Below are positions 28,570 through 37,582 of a DNA stretch of 64,000 bases, in pieces. The stretch is taken from assembly GCF_031326345.1 (NCBI RefSeq), contig NZ_CP133671.1:2852001-2916000 (forward strand), in the 5' to 3' direction. The stretch comes from Aureispira sp. CCB-E (GTDB lineage Bacteria > Bacteroidota > Bacteroidia > Chitinophagales > Saprospiraceae). Each line of letters opens with the position of its first letter. Positions within the stretch are counted from its first letter, which is position 1. A program made the position numbers and the translations under genes. A model generated the notes under the pieces. That model was not told the DNA's origin and made no database searches. It saw only the letters and a program-made list of their open reading frames with translations.

Positions 28570-29124
28570 ATGACAAATTATACAGAAGAAGAAATTGTTC
28601 AGCAAACCAAAAATTGGGTTGCTAAGGTGGTTGTAGGTTTGAATTTTTGTCCTTTTGCCAAGCGAGAGGTCTTGAGGGATAGTATCCGATACCATGTTTC
28701 GAATAAAGACAGTTTAGAAGAAGTTTTAGAGGAATTGGTAAGAGAGTTGAACTACTTGGATAAGAACGTTACTACTGAGACGACCTTACTAATTTATCCT
28801 AAATTATTTGAAGATTTTGAATCCTACTTGGATTTAGTAGACATGGGACAATCCTTTTTGGATCAGTTGAATTATGAAGGGATTTATCAACTGGCTAGTT
28901 TTCATCCACAATATCAATTTGGGGGGACAACACTGGACGATGCTTCTAATTATACGAACCGCTCTCCTTATCCAACGTTGCATATCATTCGAGAAGAAAG
29001 CATCGAAAGAGCCTTAGAGCATTACGAAGCGCCAGAAGAAATTCCCGAACGGAATATTCAAGTAGCAGAAGAAATGGGAGCAAAAGTATTGCAGCAGTTG
29101 CTGTTGGATTGTTACCAATTATAA
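28570..29124 (+). CDS. DUF1415 family protein
   Basis: A 184-residue cytoplasmic protein matching the DUF1415 pattern: WVAKVVVGLNFCPFAKRE near the N-terminus, LLIYPKLFEDFESYLDLV in the middle, and YQLASFHPQYQFGGT followed by DASNYTNRSPYPTLHIIRE. The single conserved cysteine lies in NFCPFAK. The biochemical role of the family is not established. It is encoded just upstream of bshC with 163 bp between. Confidence 0.88.
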   Translation: MTNYTEEEIVQQTKNWVAKVVVGLNFCPFAKREVLRDSIRYHVSNKDSLEEVLEELVRELNYLDKNVTTETTLLIYPKLFEDFESYLDLVDMGQSFLDQLNYEGIYQLASFHPQYQFGGTTLDDASNYTNRSPYPTLHIIREESIERALEHYEAPEEIPERNIQVAEEMGAKVLQQLLLDCYQL

Positions 29125-29287
29125 TCTTGTCAAGGGGGAGTGTTATTGGCTAGAGGTATAACGCTAGTGATAAATTTTCAAAAATCAATTTTTTGACAAC
29201 CAAAACTGCCTTCTTCTTGTTGGGGAGGTGAGATGAAAATAATGTAGCACTACAGCTAAGGATTATTATACAAATTTATAACAAACA

Positions 29288-30877
29288 ATGAACATTACAA
29301 CCTTTGATTTTAAGGATATTCCTCAGTTTTCGGATACAGATAAAGCATATACGTTAGGGGACAAAAATCTTCGACCATTTTATAAGTACGATGTTACTTT
29401 GGAAGTATTTGAAGATGTCATAAAGAACAAGAAATTTGAAGCAGAACAACGCAACGTTTTGGTTAAGGAATTAGAGATGCAGTACGAAGATGTGGAAGCT
29501 AGTGAAGCGACTTTACAGAATATACAGAGGCTAAAAGCTGCCAATTGTTATACGGTTGTTACCGCACACCAACCCAACTTATTTACAGGTCCCTTGTATA
29601 GTATTTATAAGATAATTAGTACGATTAACTTAGCAGAGAAGCTTGCCAAAAAGTATCCTAAACAGCAATTTGTACCCATTTTTTGGACAGGAGGAGAAGA
29701 CCATGATTTTGAAGAAGTCAATCATTTGAATTTGTTTGGCAATCGTTTGATTTGGGAAGACGAACAAGGCGGTCCAGTAGGAAAATATTCGGTTGATTCT
29801 TTGCGGACAGTTTTGGATCAGACGAAAGAAATTTTAGGAGACGGAGCATATGCAAAGGAAGTAGCCGATAAACTAGAAGCGTTTTATGGCAACGCAACAC
29901 AATATAGCGAGGCGGTAAAGCATTTCTTAAATTGGATTTTTGGGGCGTATGGTTTGGTCATTGTCAATGCCAATACAGCAGGATTCAAACGTCAGATGAT
30001 CCCCTTATTCAAAGATGAACTACTACACCAACCTTCCAAACCAATTATAGAACAAACCATTCAAGATTTGGAGGCAGCAGGTTATCAACAACAAGCCTAT
30101 GCCCGAGAAATCAACTTATTTTACCTTTCTCCCAACAAACGTAGCCGAATTGTCAAACAAGGCGATAGTTACGAGGTGTTGGATACGGACATACGTTTTT
30201 CGGAGGCAGAAATATTAAAAACATTAAAGGAGCACCCTGAAAACTTTAGCCCCAATGTTGTTTTGCGACCCTTGTTTCAGGAATCTATATTGCCTAATTT
30301 AGCCTATATTGGAGGAGGGGGCGAAATTGCTTATTGGTTAGAGCGTAAGACACAGTTTGAGCATTATCAAGTGCCTTTCCCAATGTTGATTCGTCGTTGT
30401 TCTGTCTTATGGATTCCGAAAGGTATGACAAAGCTCATGTCAAAACTAAATATCCAAGTAGAGCAATTGTTTGAGGATACCCACCATTTGTTAAAGCAAT
30501 ATGTACTAGACCATACAGAGGAAGAATTATCCTTGCAAGAAGAGTTGGAATCTTTGAATAAAGTTTTTGAATGTATTTTGACCAAAGCAAAACGGGTAGA
30601 CCCTGCGTTAGAACCAGGTGTTTTGGGGCAGCAGGTTCAGATGCAAAAGGCAGTCGAAAATTTGGAGCAGCGTTTGATTCGTGCAGAAAAGAAAAAGAAT
30701 GAAACGAGTATGCAGCGCATTCAAAAATTAAAAGATAATTTGTTCCCTAAGAATGGTTTACAAGAACGATACGATAACTTTTTGGCTTTTTACAGTCGAT
30801 ATGGTCGTACTTTTTTAGATACTTTAAAGGCAAATTTGGACGTATTGGACAAAAAGTTTGTCGTAATTGAAGACTAA
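29288..30877 (+). CDS. bshC: Putative cysteine ligase of bacillithiol synthesis
   Basis: A 529-residue BshC, which adds cysteine to glucosaminyl-malate in the last step of bacillithiol synthesis. The Rossmann-like core is marked by VVTAHQPNLFTGPLYSIYK and FWTGGEDHDFEEVNH, and the C-terminal coiled-coil arm by residues about 400-500. The length is that of the family. bshA and bshB are not visible in the window. This indicates bacillithiol as the low-molecular-weight thiol of the organism, as in many Bacteroidota. Confidence 0.95.
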   Translation: MNITTFDFKDIPQFSDTDKAYTLGDKNLRPFYKYDVTLEVFEDVIKNKKFEAEQRNVLVKELEMQYEDVEASEATLQNIQRLKAANCYTVVTAHQPNLFTGPLYSIYKIISTINLAEKLAKKYPKQQFVPIFWTGGEDHDFEEVNHLNLFGNRLIWEDEQGGPVGKYSVDSLRTVLDQTKEILGDGAYAKEVADKLEAFYGNATQYSEAVKHFLNWIFGAYGLVIVNANTAGFKRQMIPLFKDELLHQPSKPIIEQTIQDLEAAGYQQQAYAREINLFYLSPNKRSRIVKQGDSYEVLDTDIRFSEAEILKTLKEHPENFSPNVVLRPLFQESILPNLAYIGGGGEIAYWLERKTQFEHYQVPFPMLIRRCSVLWIPKGMTKLMSKLNIQVEQLFEDTHHLLKQYVLDHTEEELSLQEELESLNKVFECILTKAKRVDPALEPGVLGQQVQMQKAVENLEQRLIRAEKKKNETSMQRIQKLKDNLFPKNGLQERYDNFLAFYSRYGRTFLDTLKANLDVLDKKFVVIED

Positions 30878-31028
30878 TAAGCACCTGTTTTGGCAATGCT
30901 CAAAATATTAACGTTATTTATGGCACAGTTTTCTTAGTAGTTAAGAATTAAAAGCTAACCTGTTTTACTTAATAAGCAATTAGCAATCAATTTCTTGATT
31001 TTAAAAACATAATAATCCTGAACGGAAT

Positions 31029-31982
31029 ATGATGATAGGCTTGAACAAATATTGTGGCATTTTTTTTAGTATTTTAATAATGGTTATAGGGGGGCAAGTA
31101 CAGGCGCAAAAATTGCGATTCAATGGACATTATCCTTTGGCAACCCCCAAAAAAGGATCAGAGTCCCAAGCAAAGGCAGAGTACGAAAAAACGGTTACGG
31201 CAATGCTAGGTGGCGTACGGTTGATGGCGTTGAATACAACACCTACCAAAAGGGAAGATCCCGAGGCATTTACGAAAGATGATTATAAAGCAATCGTGGC
31301 AGAAATGGGAACTTATGCGACAGAACTGTGTGAGGCATTAAAAACAGATTATGCTAATGATTTGAAGAAAATTGAAAAATCCATCAAGTCCAATAAGTTT
31401 TCTAGCGCTATATCTAGTTTGGAAAAAATTGGTGCTCAGTCTACAGAAGATGCAGAGACTATCTTTTTTATTTGGAAGGAATATTTGGAGGATAAGAAAA
31501 AGGAAGCACCTTGGACGAATCCTGACAACATTCAAATTACACGGGTGTATCGTGCTATGTTGACGTATGTCAGCAAAAATTATGAACGTCCTTTTGGAGC
31601 ACAAGCAGAACAAGGGGCTATTATTGCCGATGCTGCTCAAGCACTTAGCAACTGTATGGAAAACCCAACTGAGTTGGCTTGGAAGGGAGAGTCCAAAATG
31701 AATATGAAAAAGGAGGATGAATTGAGACGTTTGGCTAGTAATGTGTCGTATTATAATTGGAGGTTGCACGACCCTGTTAGTGGGAAGCGTTCTGCACACA
31801 TTGACCCAGAGGTAGTTGATCACTTGCAACAAGCTTTGTTTGATGTGGTACGAACAACGATTCAAGAAAAAGATCGATGGAATAATGATCCCTCACATGG
31901 AGCTAATTTATTGCGTTTATTTGAAGATACTAGACGTAGTGGTTGGACTGTGAACGGAGATCGAGCTAAAAAGAGCAAGTAG
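31029..31982 (+). CDS. Secreted protein of unknown function
   Basis: A 317-residue, mostly helical protein with a signal peptide (about 1-26, ending QVQAQ). Two start codons lie in tandem (31029 and 31032). A central charged helical region (residues about 90-150) and a conserved-looking C-terminal block with WRLHDPVSGKRSAHIDPEV and WNNDPSHGANLLRLFED are the only landmarks. I do not recognise a family. It is followed by a region of intergenic repeats. Confidence 0.65.
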   Translation: MMIGLNKYCGIFFSILIMVIGGQVQAQKLRFNGHYPLATPKKGSESQAKAEYEKTVTAMLGGVRLMALNTTPTKREDPEAFTKDDYKAIVAEMGTYATELCEALKTDYANDLKKIEKSIKSNKFSSAISSLEKIGAQSTEDAETIFFIWKEYLEDKKKEAPWTNPDNIQITRVYRAMLTYVSKNYERPFGAQAEQGAIIADAAQALSNCMENPTELAWKGESKMNMKKEDELRRLASNVSYYNWRLHDPVSGKRSAHIDPEVVDHLQQALFDVVRTTIQEKDRWNNDPSHGANLLRLFEDTRRSGWTVNGDRAKKSK

Positions 31983-32009
31983 TTTGTTTCGTTATTAATT
32001 TTAAAGTTC

Positions 32010-32208
32010 AATAGTTCGTTGAAACCACGCAGTAGCAGCGAAGCTAACTAAAAGCGCAGCGCTCACGAAGTAAACTTTATTAGTTTACTTCGTGAGTGCT
32101 GCGCAGTTGATAATTAACAAGTTGTAGATTTATTACGTTTTGTGCTATTAGTTTGATTATCAAACTAATATAAATGTGATTTTTTATCTTTTTTGGTAAA
32201 AAAGTAAA
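32010..32208 (+). repeat. Dispersed intergenic repeat, long version with extended palindrome
   Basis: Same ordered blocks as 16547-16697 in the opposite orientation. The first 38 bp are identical to the complement of 16660-16697. The extra length is mostly two matching arms inserted on either side of the central aaact-ttatt-agttt hairpin. Confidence 0.75.
32054..32104. repeat. Large palindrome: 23-bp arms, 5-nt loop
   Basis: Left arm 32054-32076 and right arm 32082-32104 pair over 23 bp with one G-T, around the loop ttatt. It lies within the dispersed repeat. The stem is longer than a normal terminator and lacks a T run. Confidence 0.85.
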
Positions 32209-32244
32209 CAACTAAGCGATAGCGATCTCATGAGCGTAGCGAAC

Positions 32245-32283
32245 TAATCAACGACCACGAAGTAGCAGCGTAGCTAACTACTA
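32245..32283 (+). repeat. 39-bp repeat, copy 1
   Basis: Identical over 39 bp to 37690-37728. It contains the core words cgaccacgaagtagcagcg and tagctaactacta. A shorter relative (gaagtagtagcgtagctaag) occurs near 8661. Confidence 0.85.
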
Positions 32284-32289
32284 AAAGTT

Positions 32290-32337
32290 AATACCCGATT
32301 GTTTTTTTACCCAAAAAAGTAATCGGGTATTTTTTAA
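32290..32337 (+). terminator. Terminator-like hairpin with long A/T loop
   Basis: An 11-bp perfect stem aatacccgatt / aatcgggtatt surrounds a 20-nt loop that can itself pair (tttttt against aaaaaa), and a run of six Ts follows. It lies upstream of the hydrolase gene at 32381, so it may end transcription from 31029. Confidence 0.65.
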
Positions 32338-32380
32338 TGCAACAGTGGTTTTCTGTAAAATATGCTAAAATGGTATTTTA

Positions 32381-33025
32381 ATGAAAAAGGTTTATTGTAT
32401 TAGTGGTTTGGGAGCTGATAAACGGGTTTTTGCAGCATTGAAGCTGCCCGAAATAGAACTTGTACACATAGCTTGGCTAAGCCCTTCCATTGATGATACA
32501 ATGGGAAGCTATGCTAAAAAGTTATTGCCTCAAATTGATACAAGTACTTCCGTAACAATTTTGGGGCTTTCCTTTGGTGGTATGCTGGCGGTAGAAGTGG
32601 GACATTGGATTGAGAATAGCCAAATTATAGTATTGTCTAGTGCTGTAACAGCATCGGCTATCCCACTTCGTTATCGATTGTTAGGTCAATGGAAGATACC
32701 CGACAAAATTCCTTTCTCTATTCTACAAAAGACCAATGCCTTGACGTATTATTTTTTTGGTATAAAAACCAAGCAATACCAAGTCTTGCTAAACAATATT
32801 TTACAGGACACGGAGGAACATTTCTTTAGATGGGCTGTTCAAGCAATTGTAAACTGGAAAAATGAAAAAGTGCCCTTAGATTTGATTCAAATACATGGTA
32901 CAAACGACAAAATTTTGCCTTTGGTGAAAACGCCAAGTCTTATTTTGGTCAAAGGAGGGGGACACTTTATGGTCTTGGAGCAAGCCGATCAAGTAGCTCA
33001 AATTTTGAATGATATATTATCCTAA
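32381..33025 (+). CDS. Small alpha/beta hydrolase
   Basis: A 214-residue hydrolase-fold protein with nucleophile S64 in GLSFGGML, an aspartate in IHGTNDKILP and a histidine in KGGGHFMVLE. The lid region is short and the start MKKVYCISGLGADKRVF is typical of compact cytoplasmic esterase-like members. Substrate unknown. Convergent with the disrupted gene downstream, with 41 bp between stops. Confidence 0.85.
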   Translation: MKKVYCISGLGADKRVFAALKLPEIELVHIAWLSPSIDDTMGSYAKKLLPQIDTSTSVTILGLSFGGMLAVEVGHWIENSQIIVLSSAVTASAIPLRYRLLGQWKIPDKIPFSILQKTNALTYYFFGIKTKQYQVLLNNILQDTEEHFFRWAVQAIVNWKNEKVPLDLIQIHGTNDKILPLVKTPSLILVKGGGHFMVLEQADQVAQILNDILS

Positions 33026-33066
33026 GTGTGGAATTACTATTCGTGTTGAAGTGCACTTAATTATGA

Positions 33067-33870
33067 TTAAATAAAACGAAGATTATATTTTAGTTGAGGC
33101 ATTATCTCATTTCTAATAATACTTAGAGGATGAAAAGGGAATAAATAATCAAATTCTTGACGTTCTGATAGATTCATTGTATTACCTTCTTTGAAATTTT
33201 TATCATAAGGATCTTGATTGTATAATTTTGCCATTTCCATGAAGTCAAGACCTAAGATCAAGCTAATTGGTTGTATGAATATGTTGTCTCGCATTCCTGT
33301 CGGAGACATTTCATTTACTCGAATGGTAATTCGATATATTTTTTGTTCTTTGTAATGCAGTGCTTGAAGGACATAAATATAATCCATTCCAGGGGCTTCC
33401 TGTCTGGGAATTTTTAAAATACTTTCGCTACCTGTCAAGCCATTGTCCAACGAAAACTCTTCACAGAATACAATTCCTCCACTTTGTTCAAGAGCAATGC
33501 TACGCATCCAATTTCTGAAAACAGGCATTTGACTAGACGAAGTTTCTCGTTTCATTTCACCATTGGGAAGCATGATGGAGATTTCGAGTGTATCTCCAAA
33601 ATCGTCGTAATAAAGTTGAGAAGAAGCATTAGAGTCATGCAGTTGCCAATTGAACGTATCAAATTCTAAGTTTTGGAGTATGGTTAATTGAGAGGTATAT
33701 TGTCTTCGGTAAGCTCTAATTTCTGCGAGACCATCTTCACCATGCATTTTGGTTTGAATGGCTGTAACTTCAGCGTCGATCTGTTGTTTAAGATCGTTAC
33801 TAAGAGGAAACAACTCATCAAATAAATCTCTTTGGGGTGTTTGTTGAGGTTTCTTTTTTCTAAAAAAGCT
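33067..33870 (-). pseudogene. Gene of unknown function split from its start codon by an IS element
   Basis: The open frame covers 267 codons on the minus strand (reading SFFRKKKPQQTPQRDLF at its beginning) and runs directly into the left end of the insertion sequence, where a stop is met 10 bases inside. The sequence beyond the right end of the element supplies ATG TTT (35140-35135) in frame, so removing the element and one target repeat restores a 269-residue protein starting MFSFFRKKKP. Without its start the product could only begin at an internal TTG (33813) or similar. The protein is soluble, mixed alpha/beta, with no recognised domain. It is therefore probably inactive or N-terminally shortened. 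Confidence 0.85.
33863..33870. repeat. Target-site duplication, left copy
   Basis: The 8-mer aaaaagct flanks the IS on both sides (also 35127-35134). If the terminal repeat is counted with one more base, the duplication is 6 bp (aaaagc). Confidence 0.8.
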
Positions 33871-35126
33871 TTTGAAACCCTACATAAAAAGAAAAGAAGA
33901 AGTTTTTTGAAAATTAGGTAGAGAAAAGAAAAAGACAGGTCATATTTGTAATGCGAATATCAAACAAAACCTGTCAATATGAAAAAAAACGATTTTTTCA
34001 CAAGTCAAAGATAGTTTAAAAAGTCTATATCAGCAAGAGCCATCGGGGCATGCACTAAGCCGCTTGAACACTTTATGTGGCTTAGTGACAGGAATGATTA
34101 AACGAAAAAGTAGCCATTTGCCAGATATAGGTAGTGGTTTACCTCAAGATATAGATGCCGCAAGTCGAGTTGTCCATGCCAAACGATTTCTGTCAAATAA
34201 ATGGACAGATTACAAGGTACATTATCTTCCCTTTCTAATTGCATTTTTACGTTTTGCTTTATCCAAAACGAATAATAATCAAGGCATTAGTTTAGTAATA
34301 GATGGGAGTCAAATGGGAAGTAAACATGTTGCTCTTGTTGTCAGTCTAGCTTGGAAAAAACGTAGTATTCCTATTTGTTGGGTAATCAGAAAAGGGCGTA
34401 AAGGACATTTTCCCCAACAAATGCATTTAGACATTATTCAACAAGCAGCCGAAATCTTAAAACCGATTCTTTTTACTCAAACTAAAGTGACTTTATTAGG
34501 AGATGGAGAGTTTGATGGAGCATCTATACAGCAATTATGTCGCCTAAAGTTAGGCTGGAAATATGCTGTAAGAACAGCCAAGAATACAATTTTACATGAG
34601 CAAGGAGACTGTTTTAAACCTCGATTTACAAAAGTACCAGATGGAGAAACATTTTTGTTTATCCCATCTGTTGAGTTTTCTAAAGAGAAAATTCAAGATG
34701 TAAATTTTCTGCATTGGCATGATCCTAAATATGATGAGCCAATATTTTTGATTAGTAATCTAGATGACCCCTTTGAAATTATAAGGCAATATGAACTGCG
34801 TTTTTCAATTGAAACCATGTTCAAAGATTTCAAATCAAGAGGATTCAATATGCATAAAACAAGGTTAAAGGAAGCTTATGACATATTTAATCTGTTGATT
34901 GTTGGTGCATTAGCTTTTTGTTTTATTATGGGATTTGGTGCTTTACATCAAAACAGTCCAGTAAAAAAGAAAGTTCAAGAAAAACAAAATCAACAGTTTT
35001 CAATTTTTACATTGGGCTTAAAATTAGTTCATTATTTTATTGAAAGGGAAATCCCTTTCGTTTTTTCTCTCATATTTTCAAAGAACTCGTCTTAGTTTTT
35101 TCTAAGTTTTTATGTAGGGTTTCAAA
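33871..35126 (+). mobile_element. IS4-family insertion sequence, 1256 bp
   Basis: Perfect 20-bp terminal inverted repeats (tttgaaaccctacataaaaa at 33871-33890, and its complement at 35107-35126) flank one transposase gene. An 8-bp target duplication lies outside. A leader inverted repeat gacaggt / acctgtc (33934-33940, 33969-33975) precedes the transposase start, as in elements that shield themselves from outside transcription. The intact ends and duplication point to a recent insertion. Confidence 0.93.
33979..35095 (+). pseudogene. IS4-family DDE transposase, frameshifted at an A8 run after the start codon
   Basis: The main frame is open from 33983 to the stop at 35093-35095. It has DDE residues D in LVIDGSQ, D in LLGDGEFDG and E in YELRFSIETMFKDFK, the last being the Y-(2)-R-(3)-E-(6)-K signature of the IS4 family. 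The best start, ATG 33979, is in another frame: it is followed by eight As, and with seven As it would read MKKTIFSQVKDSLKSLYQQE and continue into the main frame as a 371-residue protein. As written, the ATG frame ends after 11 codons. Slippage on A8 could still make the enzyme, or an internal TTG (34064) would give 343 residues, which keeps all DDE residues. Confidence 0.85.
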
Positions 35127-35134
35127 AAAAAGCT
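35127..35134. repeat. Target-site duplication, right copy
   Basis: The 8-mer aaaaagct matches 33863-33870. It is followed by the displaced TTT and ATG codons of the disrupted gene (complement of 35135-35140). Confidence 0.8.
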
Positions 35135-35182
35135 AAACATAATGGATCAAGGTTTGTTTTTTCAAAATAGCTATATAAAGAT

Positions 35183-35229
35183 ATAAAAAAATCGCAATCC
35201 TTCTACGTGCTAGAAGAACGATTGCGATC
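35183..35229 (-). terminator. Rho-independent terminator of mnmA
   Basis: On the minus strand, atcgcaatc / gattgcgat (9 bp) encloses an inner stem (cttcta / tagaag) and is followed by a T run (complement of 35184-35190). Confidence 0.85.
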
Positions 35230-35253
35230 AATAATATTAGAATTTGAATAAGT

Positions 35254-36453
35254 TTAGCCAATAACACCCGAGCCAATCAATTCTTCGCCGTCGTACCATG
35301 CTGCAAATTGCCCAGGAGTAACCCCTCTTTGAGGCGTTTCAAAAATAATATAAATTCCATCCTCTTCACAATACAATGTGGCAGCTGTTAGAGGTTGGCG
35401 GTAACGAATTCGACACATAAAGTCTCGTTGTTCACCAACTGTTAATTTTAAGTCTGGACGCACCCAATGTACTTCATTAGTAGTAATAAAAAGCCCTTTT
35501 CTAAATAAACCAGGATGTTTCCCTTGACCTGTATAAATAACATTGTTTTGAGTATCTGTTGCAATGACAAAAAGAGGTTCCTTGGTTCCTCCAACTTGTA
35601 ATCCTTTGCGCTGTCCAATGGTAAAGTAGTGGGCACCATTGTGCTGACCAAGCACTTTCCCATCTTGTGGGGCATAACTTAATGTCTTGCTAAGAATTTT
35701 TAAAGCAGCGGTATTTCTGTTCTCACCAATGGCATCTAGTTGTTCTTGATAATTTTGAAAAACAGGAGCATCCTTGGGAATTTCTACAATATCTCCTTGT
35801 TTAGGTTTTAGTTGTTGTTGTAAAAATTCTGGTAATTTGATTTTACCAACAAAACATAGACCTTGAGAATCTTTTTTATCGGCAGTAATCAACCCTTGTT
35901 CGGCCGCAATTTTACGAACATCTGGTTTTTGTAAATGACCAATAGGGAAGAGTGCCTTAGATAACTGTTCTTGGTTGAGTTGACACAAAAAGTAACTTTG
36001 ATCTTTGTTGTTATCTGCCCCCGCAATTAGTTGATAATGTGTTTGACCATCCTTTTTAATACTTTTCTTTTGACAATAATGTCCCGTAGCAACATAGTCA
36101 GCCCCTAATTCTAAAGCAGTTTTAAGAAAAACATCAAATTTAATTTCTCTATTGCACAAAACATCAGGGTTGGGCGTGCGTCCTGCTTGGTATTCTGCAA
36201 ACATATAATCGACAATTCGTTCTTTGTATTGCTCGCTCAAATCAATGGTTTGAAAAGGAATTCCCAAAGCTTGCGCTACAATTAAAGCATCATTGCTATC
36301 TTCAATCCAAGGACATTCCGCATCTAAAATAACCGAATCATCATGCCAGTTTCGCATAAACAAACCAATTACTTCATACCCTTGCTCTTTTAGCAAATAG
36401 GCTGATACACTAGAATCTACACCACCCGAAAGTCCTACTACTACACGTTTCAT
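35254..36453 (-). CDS. mnmA: tRNA-specific 2-thiouridylase
   Basis: A 399-residue enzyme that thiolates U34 of tRNA Lys, Glu and Gln. The PP-loop is SGGVDSS (9-15). The two catalytic cysteines are C100 (PDVLCNRE) and C200 (GLCFVGK). The C-terminal beta-barrel (from about 320) binds the tRNA. All key residues are present and the length is slightly above the bacterial average. It has its own terminator, and the gene cut by the IS lies beyond it on the same strand. Confidence 0.97.
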   Translation of the reverse strand: MKRVVVGLSGGVDSSVSAYLLKEQGYEVIGLFMRNWHDDSVILDAECPWIEDSNDALIVAQALGIPFQTIDLSEQYKERIVDYMFAEYQAGRTPNPDVLCNREIKFDVFLKTALELGADYVATGHYCQKKSIKKDGQTHYQLIAGADNNKDQSYFLCQLNQEQLSKALFPIGHLQKPDVRKIAAEQGLITADKKDSQGLCFVGKIKLPEFLQQQLKPKQGDIVEIPKDAPVFQNYQEQLDAIGENRNTAALKILSKTLSYAPQDGKVLGQHNGAHYFTIGQRKGLQVGGTKEPLFVIATDTQNNVIYTGQGKHPGLFRKGLFITTNEVHWVRPDLKLTVGEQRDFMCRIRYRQPLTAATLYCEEDGIYIIFETPQRGVTPGQFAAWYDGEELIGSGVIG

Positions 36454-36589
36454 TTTGTAATCAAATTTTTATTTTAATATTTTATTATGGGTAATAATTA
36501 CTCAACCACTAGTACAGCAACTTGCTTGTTAAGTAATCATTCTATTTCGATTGCTAAACAGTCCATGAACGAAAACAATCTAGCAAAAA

Positions 36590-37582
36590 TTACCAAATAG
36601 CTTCGTGTTCTTCCATAACACCATAACCTGTGAATTTTTTCCAAGTACCTTGATGGCGAATTTTTCCATTGATTTGACCAAATACTTGGGTAAATTTACT
36701 TTTTAATAGTTTGATGTTAATGTTCTCTTTTCGAGAACCATTTGGCTGCATACTTAGTTCCAAATCTCCGTTCAAAGAACGCACTTTCCATAGGGATTTT
36801 GACAATGGTTTGTTGTATTGATAACTAACATTTCCAATCAAAATGCGCTCTGTTCCCAACCAAACAATATTTTCCATATTTTGGTTGAATTGATCCACCA
36901 CATTTATACCAATAGGCGTTCCATCTTCTAGTTTTCCTAGAAAGGATGTCCAGTTCCAGTTGGTATGTTTGGGAGGGTAGCCCTTAGAAAAATCAATGCC
37001 TCCGTACAAATCGTTAAAAAACTTTGTTTCTCCATTTTGTTTCAATTGAATATTGGTTGGCAATAACAAGTTTTTATAAGTAAAATGAAAAGGGCGATTG
37101 CCACCAGAGGAAGGACAAATAAAACTTAGCCCGTGTTCGTTGTTGATACATTGTACACTAATTTGAAATTTTTTGCCCTTAAAATTGAATTGCATTTGTC
37201 CCTTTTGTGTCAAAATTTCATACTGCCCTAATTGCCAATAGCTATCCAAGTTTGCCTCAAAATTAGCATCAAAAGCAAATGGGCGATCAATCCCGTGCTC
37301 TAAAAAGGTATTGGTCTGTGGAAAGTAAACATAGCAAAAAGCTTTGCCTATAAAACCAGCATCGACAATTGCGAAACCTACAAAGATATCAGGACTATAA
37401 GCCCCTAAAAAAATCCAAGATTTTCGTTGCCATCTTCTTGGGCTTCTCCAACCTTTTGAGCCGTCCCATACGTTAGTAGAAGTATTGGGAACCACATTGT
37501 CATACACTCCATAATCTTGGAGATCTTGATCAGAAAGTAAACTAGGTATACTATCTAGTATTTTTTTTTGATGTACATTCAT
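36590..37582 (-). CDS. DUF2804 family protein
   Basis: A 330-residue protein. I chose the start at 37582 (MNVHQKKILDS); the in-frame start at 37696 would add 38 residues encoded by intergenic repeat sequence. Family landmarks are the N-terminal WRSPRRWQRKSWIF, the mid-part GGIDFSKGYPPKHTNWNWTSF and GTPIGINVVDQFNQNMENIVWLG. DUF2804 has a lipocalin-like predicted fold and no established function. No signal peptide is present. It is transcribed towards mnmA, 136 bp upstream of that gene. Confidence 0.8.
   Translation of the reverse strand: MNVHQKKILDSIPSLLSDQDLQDYGVYDNVVPNTSTNVWDGSKGWRSPRRWQRKSWIFLGAYSPDIFVGFAIVDAGFIGKAFCYVYFPQTNTFLEHGIDRPFAFDANFEANLDSYWQLGQYEILTQKGQMQFNFKGKKFQISVQCINNEHGLSFICPSSGGNRPFHFTYKNLLLPTNIQLKQNGETKFFNDLYGGIDFSKGYPPKHTNWNWTSFLGKLEDGTPIGINVVDQFNQNMENIVWLGTERILIGNVSYQYNKPLSKSLWKVRSLNGDLELSMQPNGSRKENINIKLLKSKFTQVFGQINGKIRHQGTWKKFTGYGVMEEHEAIW

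Larger units (their letters stand above)
31983..32380. other. 398-bp repeat-rich intergenic region
   Basis: Contains a long copy of the dispersed repeat (32010-32208) with a 23-bp-stem palindrome, then a second repeat word (32245-32283), then a terminator-like hairpin (32290-32336). No gene is visible. Confidence 0.7.

Noticed and set aside
33067-33813. Calling the gene left of the IS an intact 248-residue protein from TTG 33813
   Set aside because: The frame continues upstream in a protein-like way to the IS junction, and the true start is on the far side of the element.
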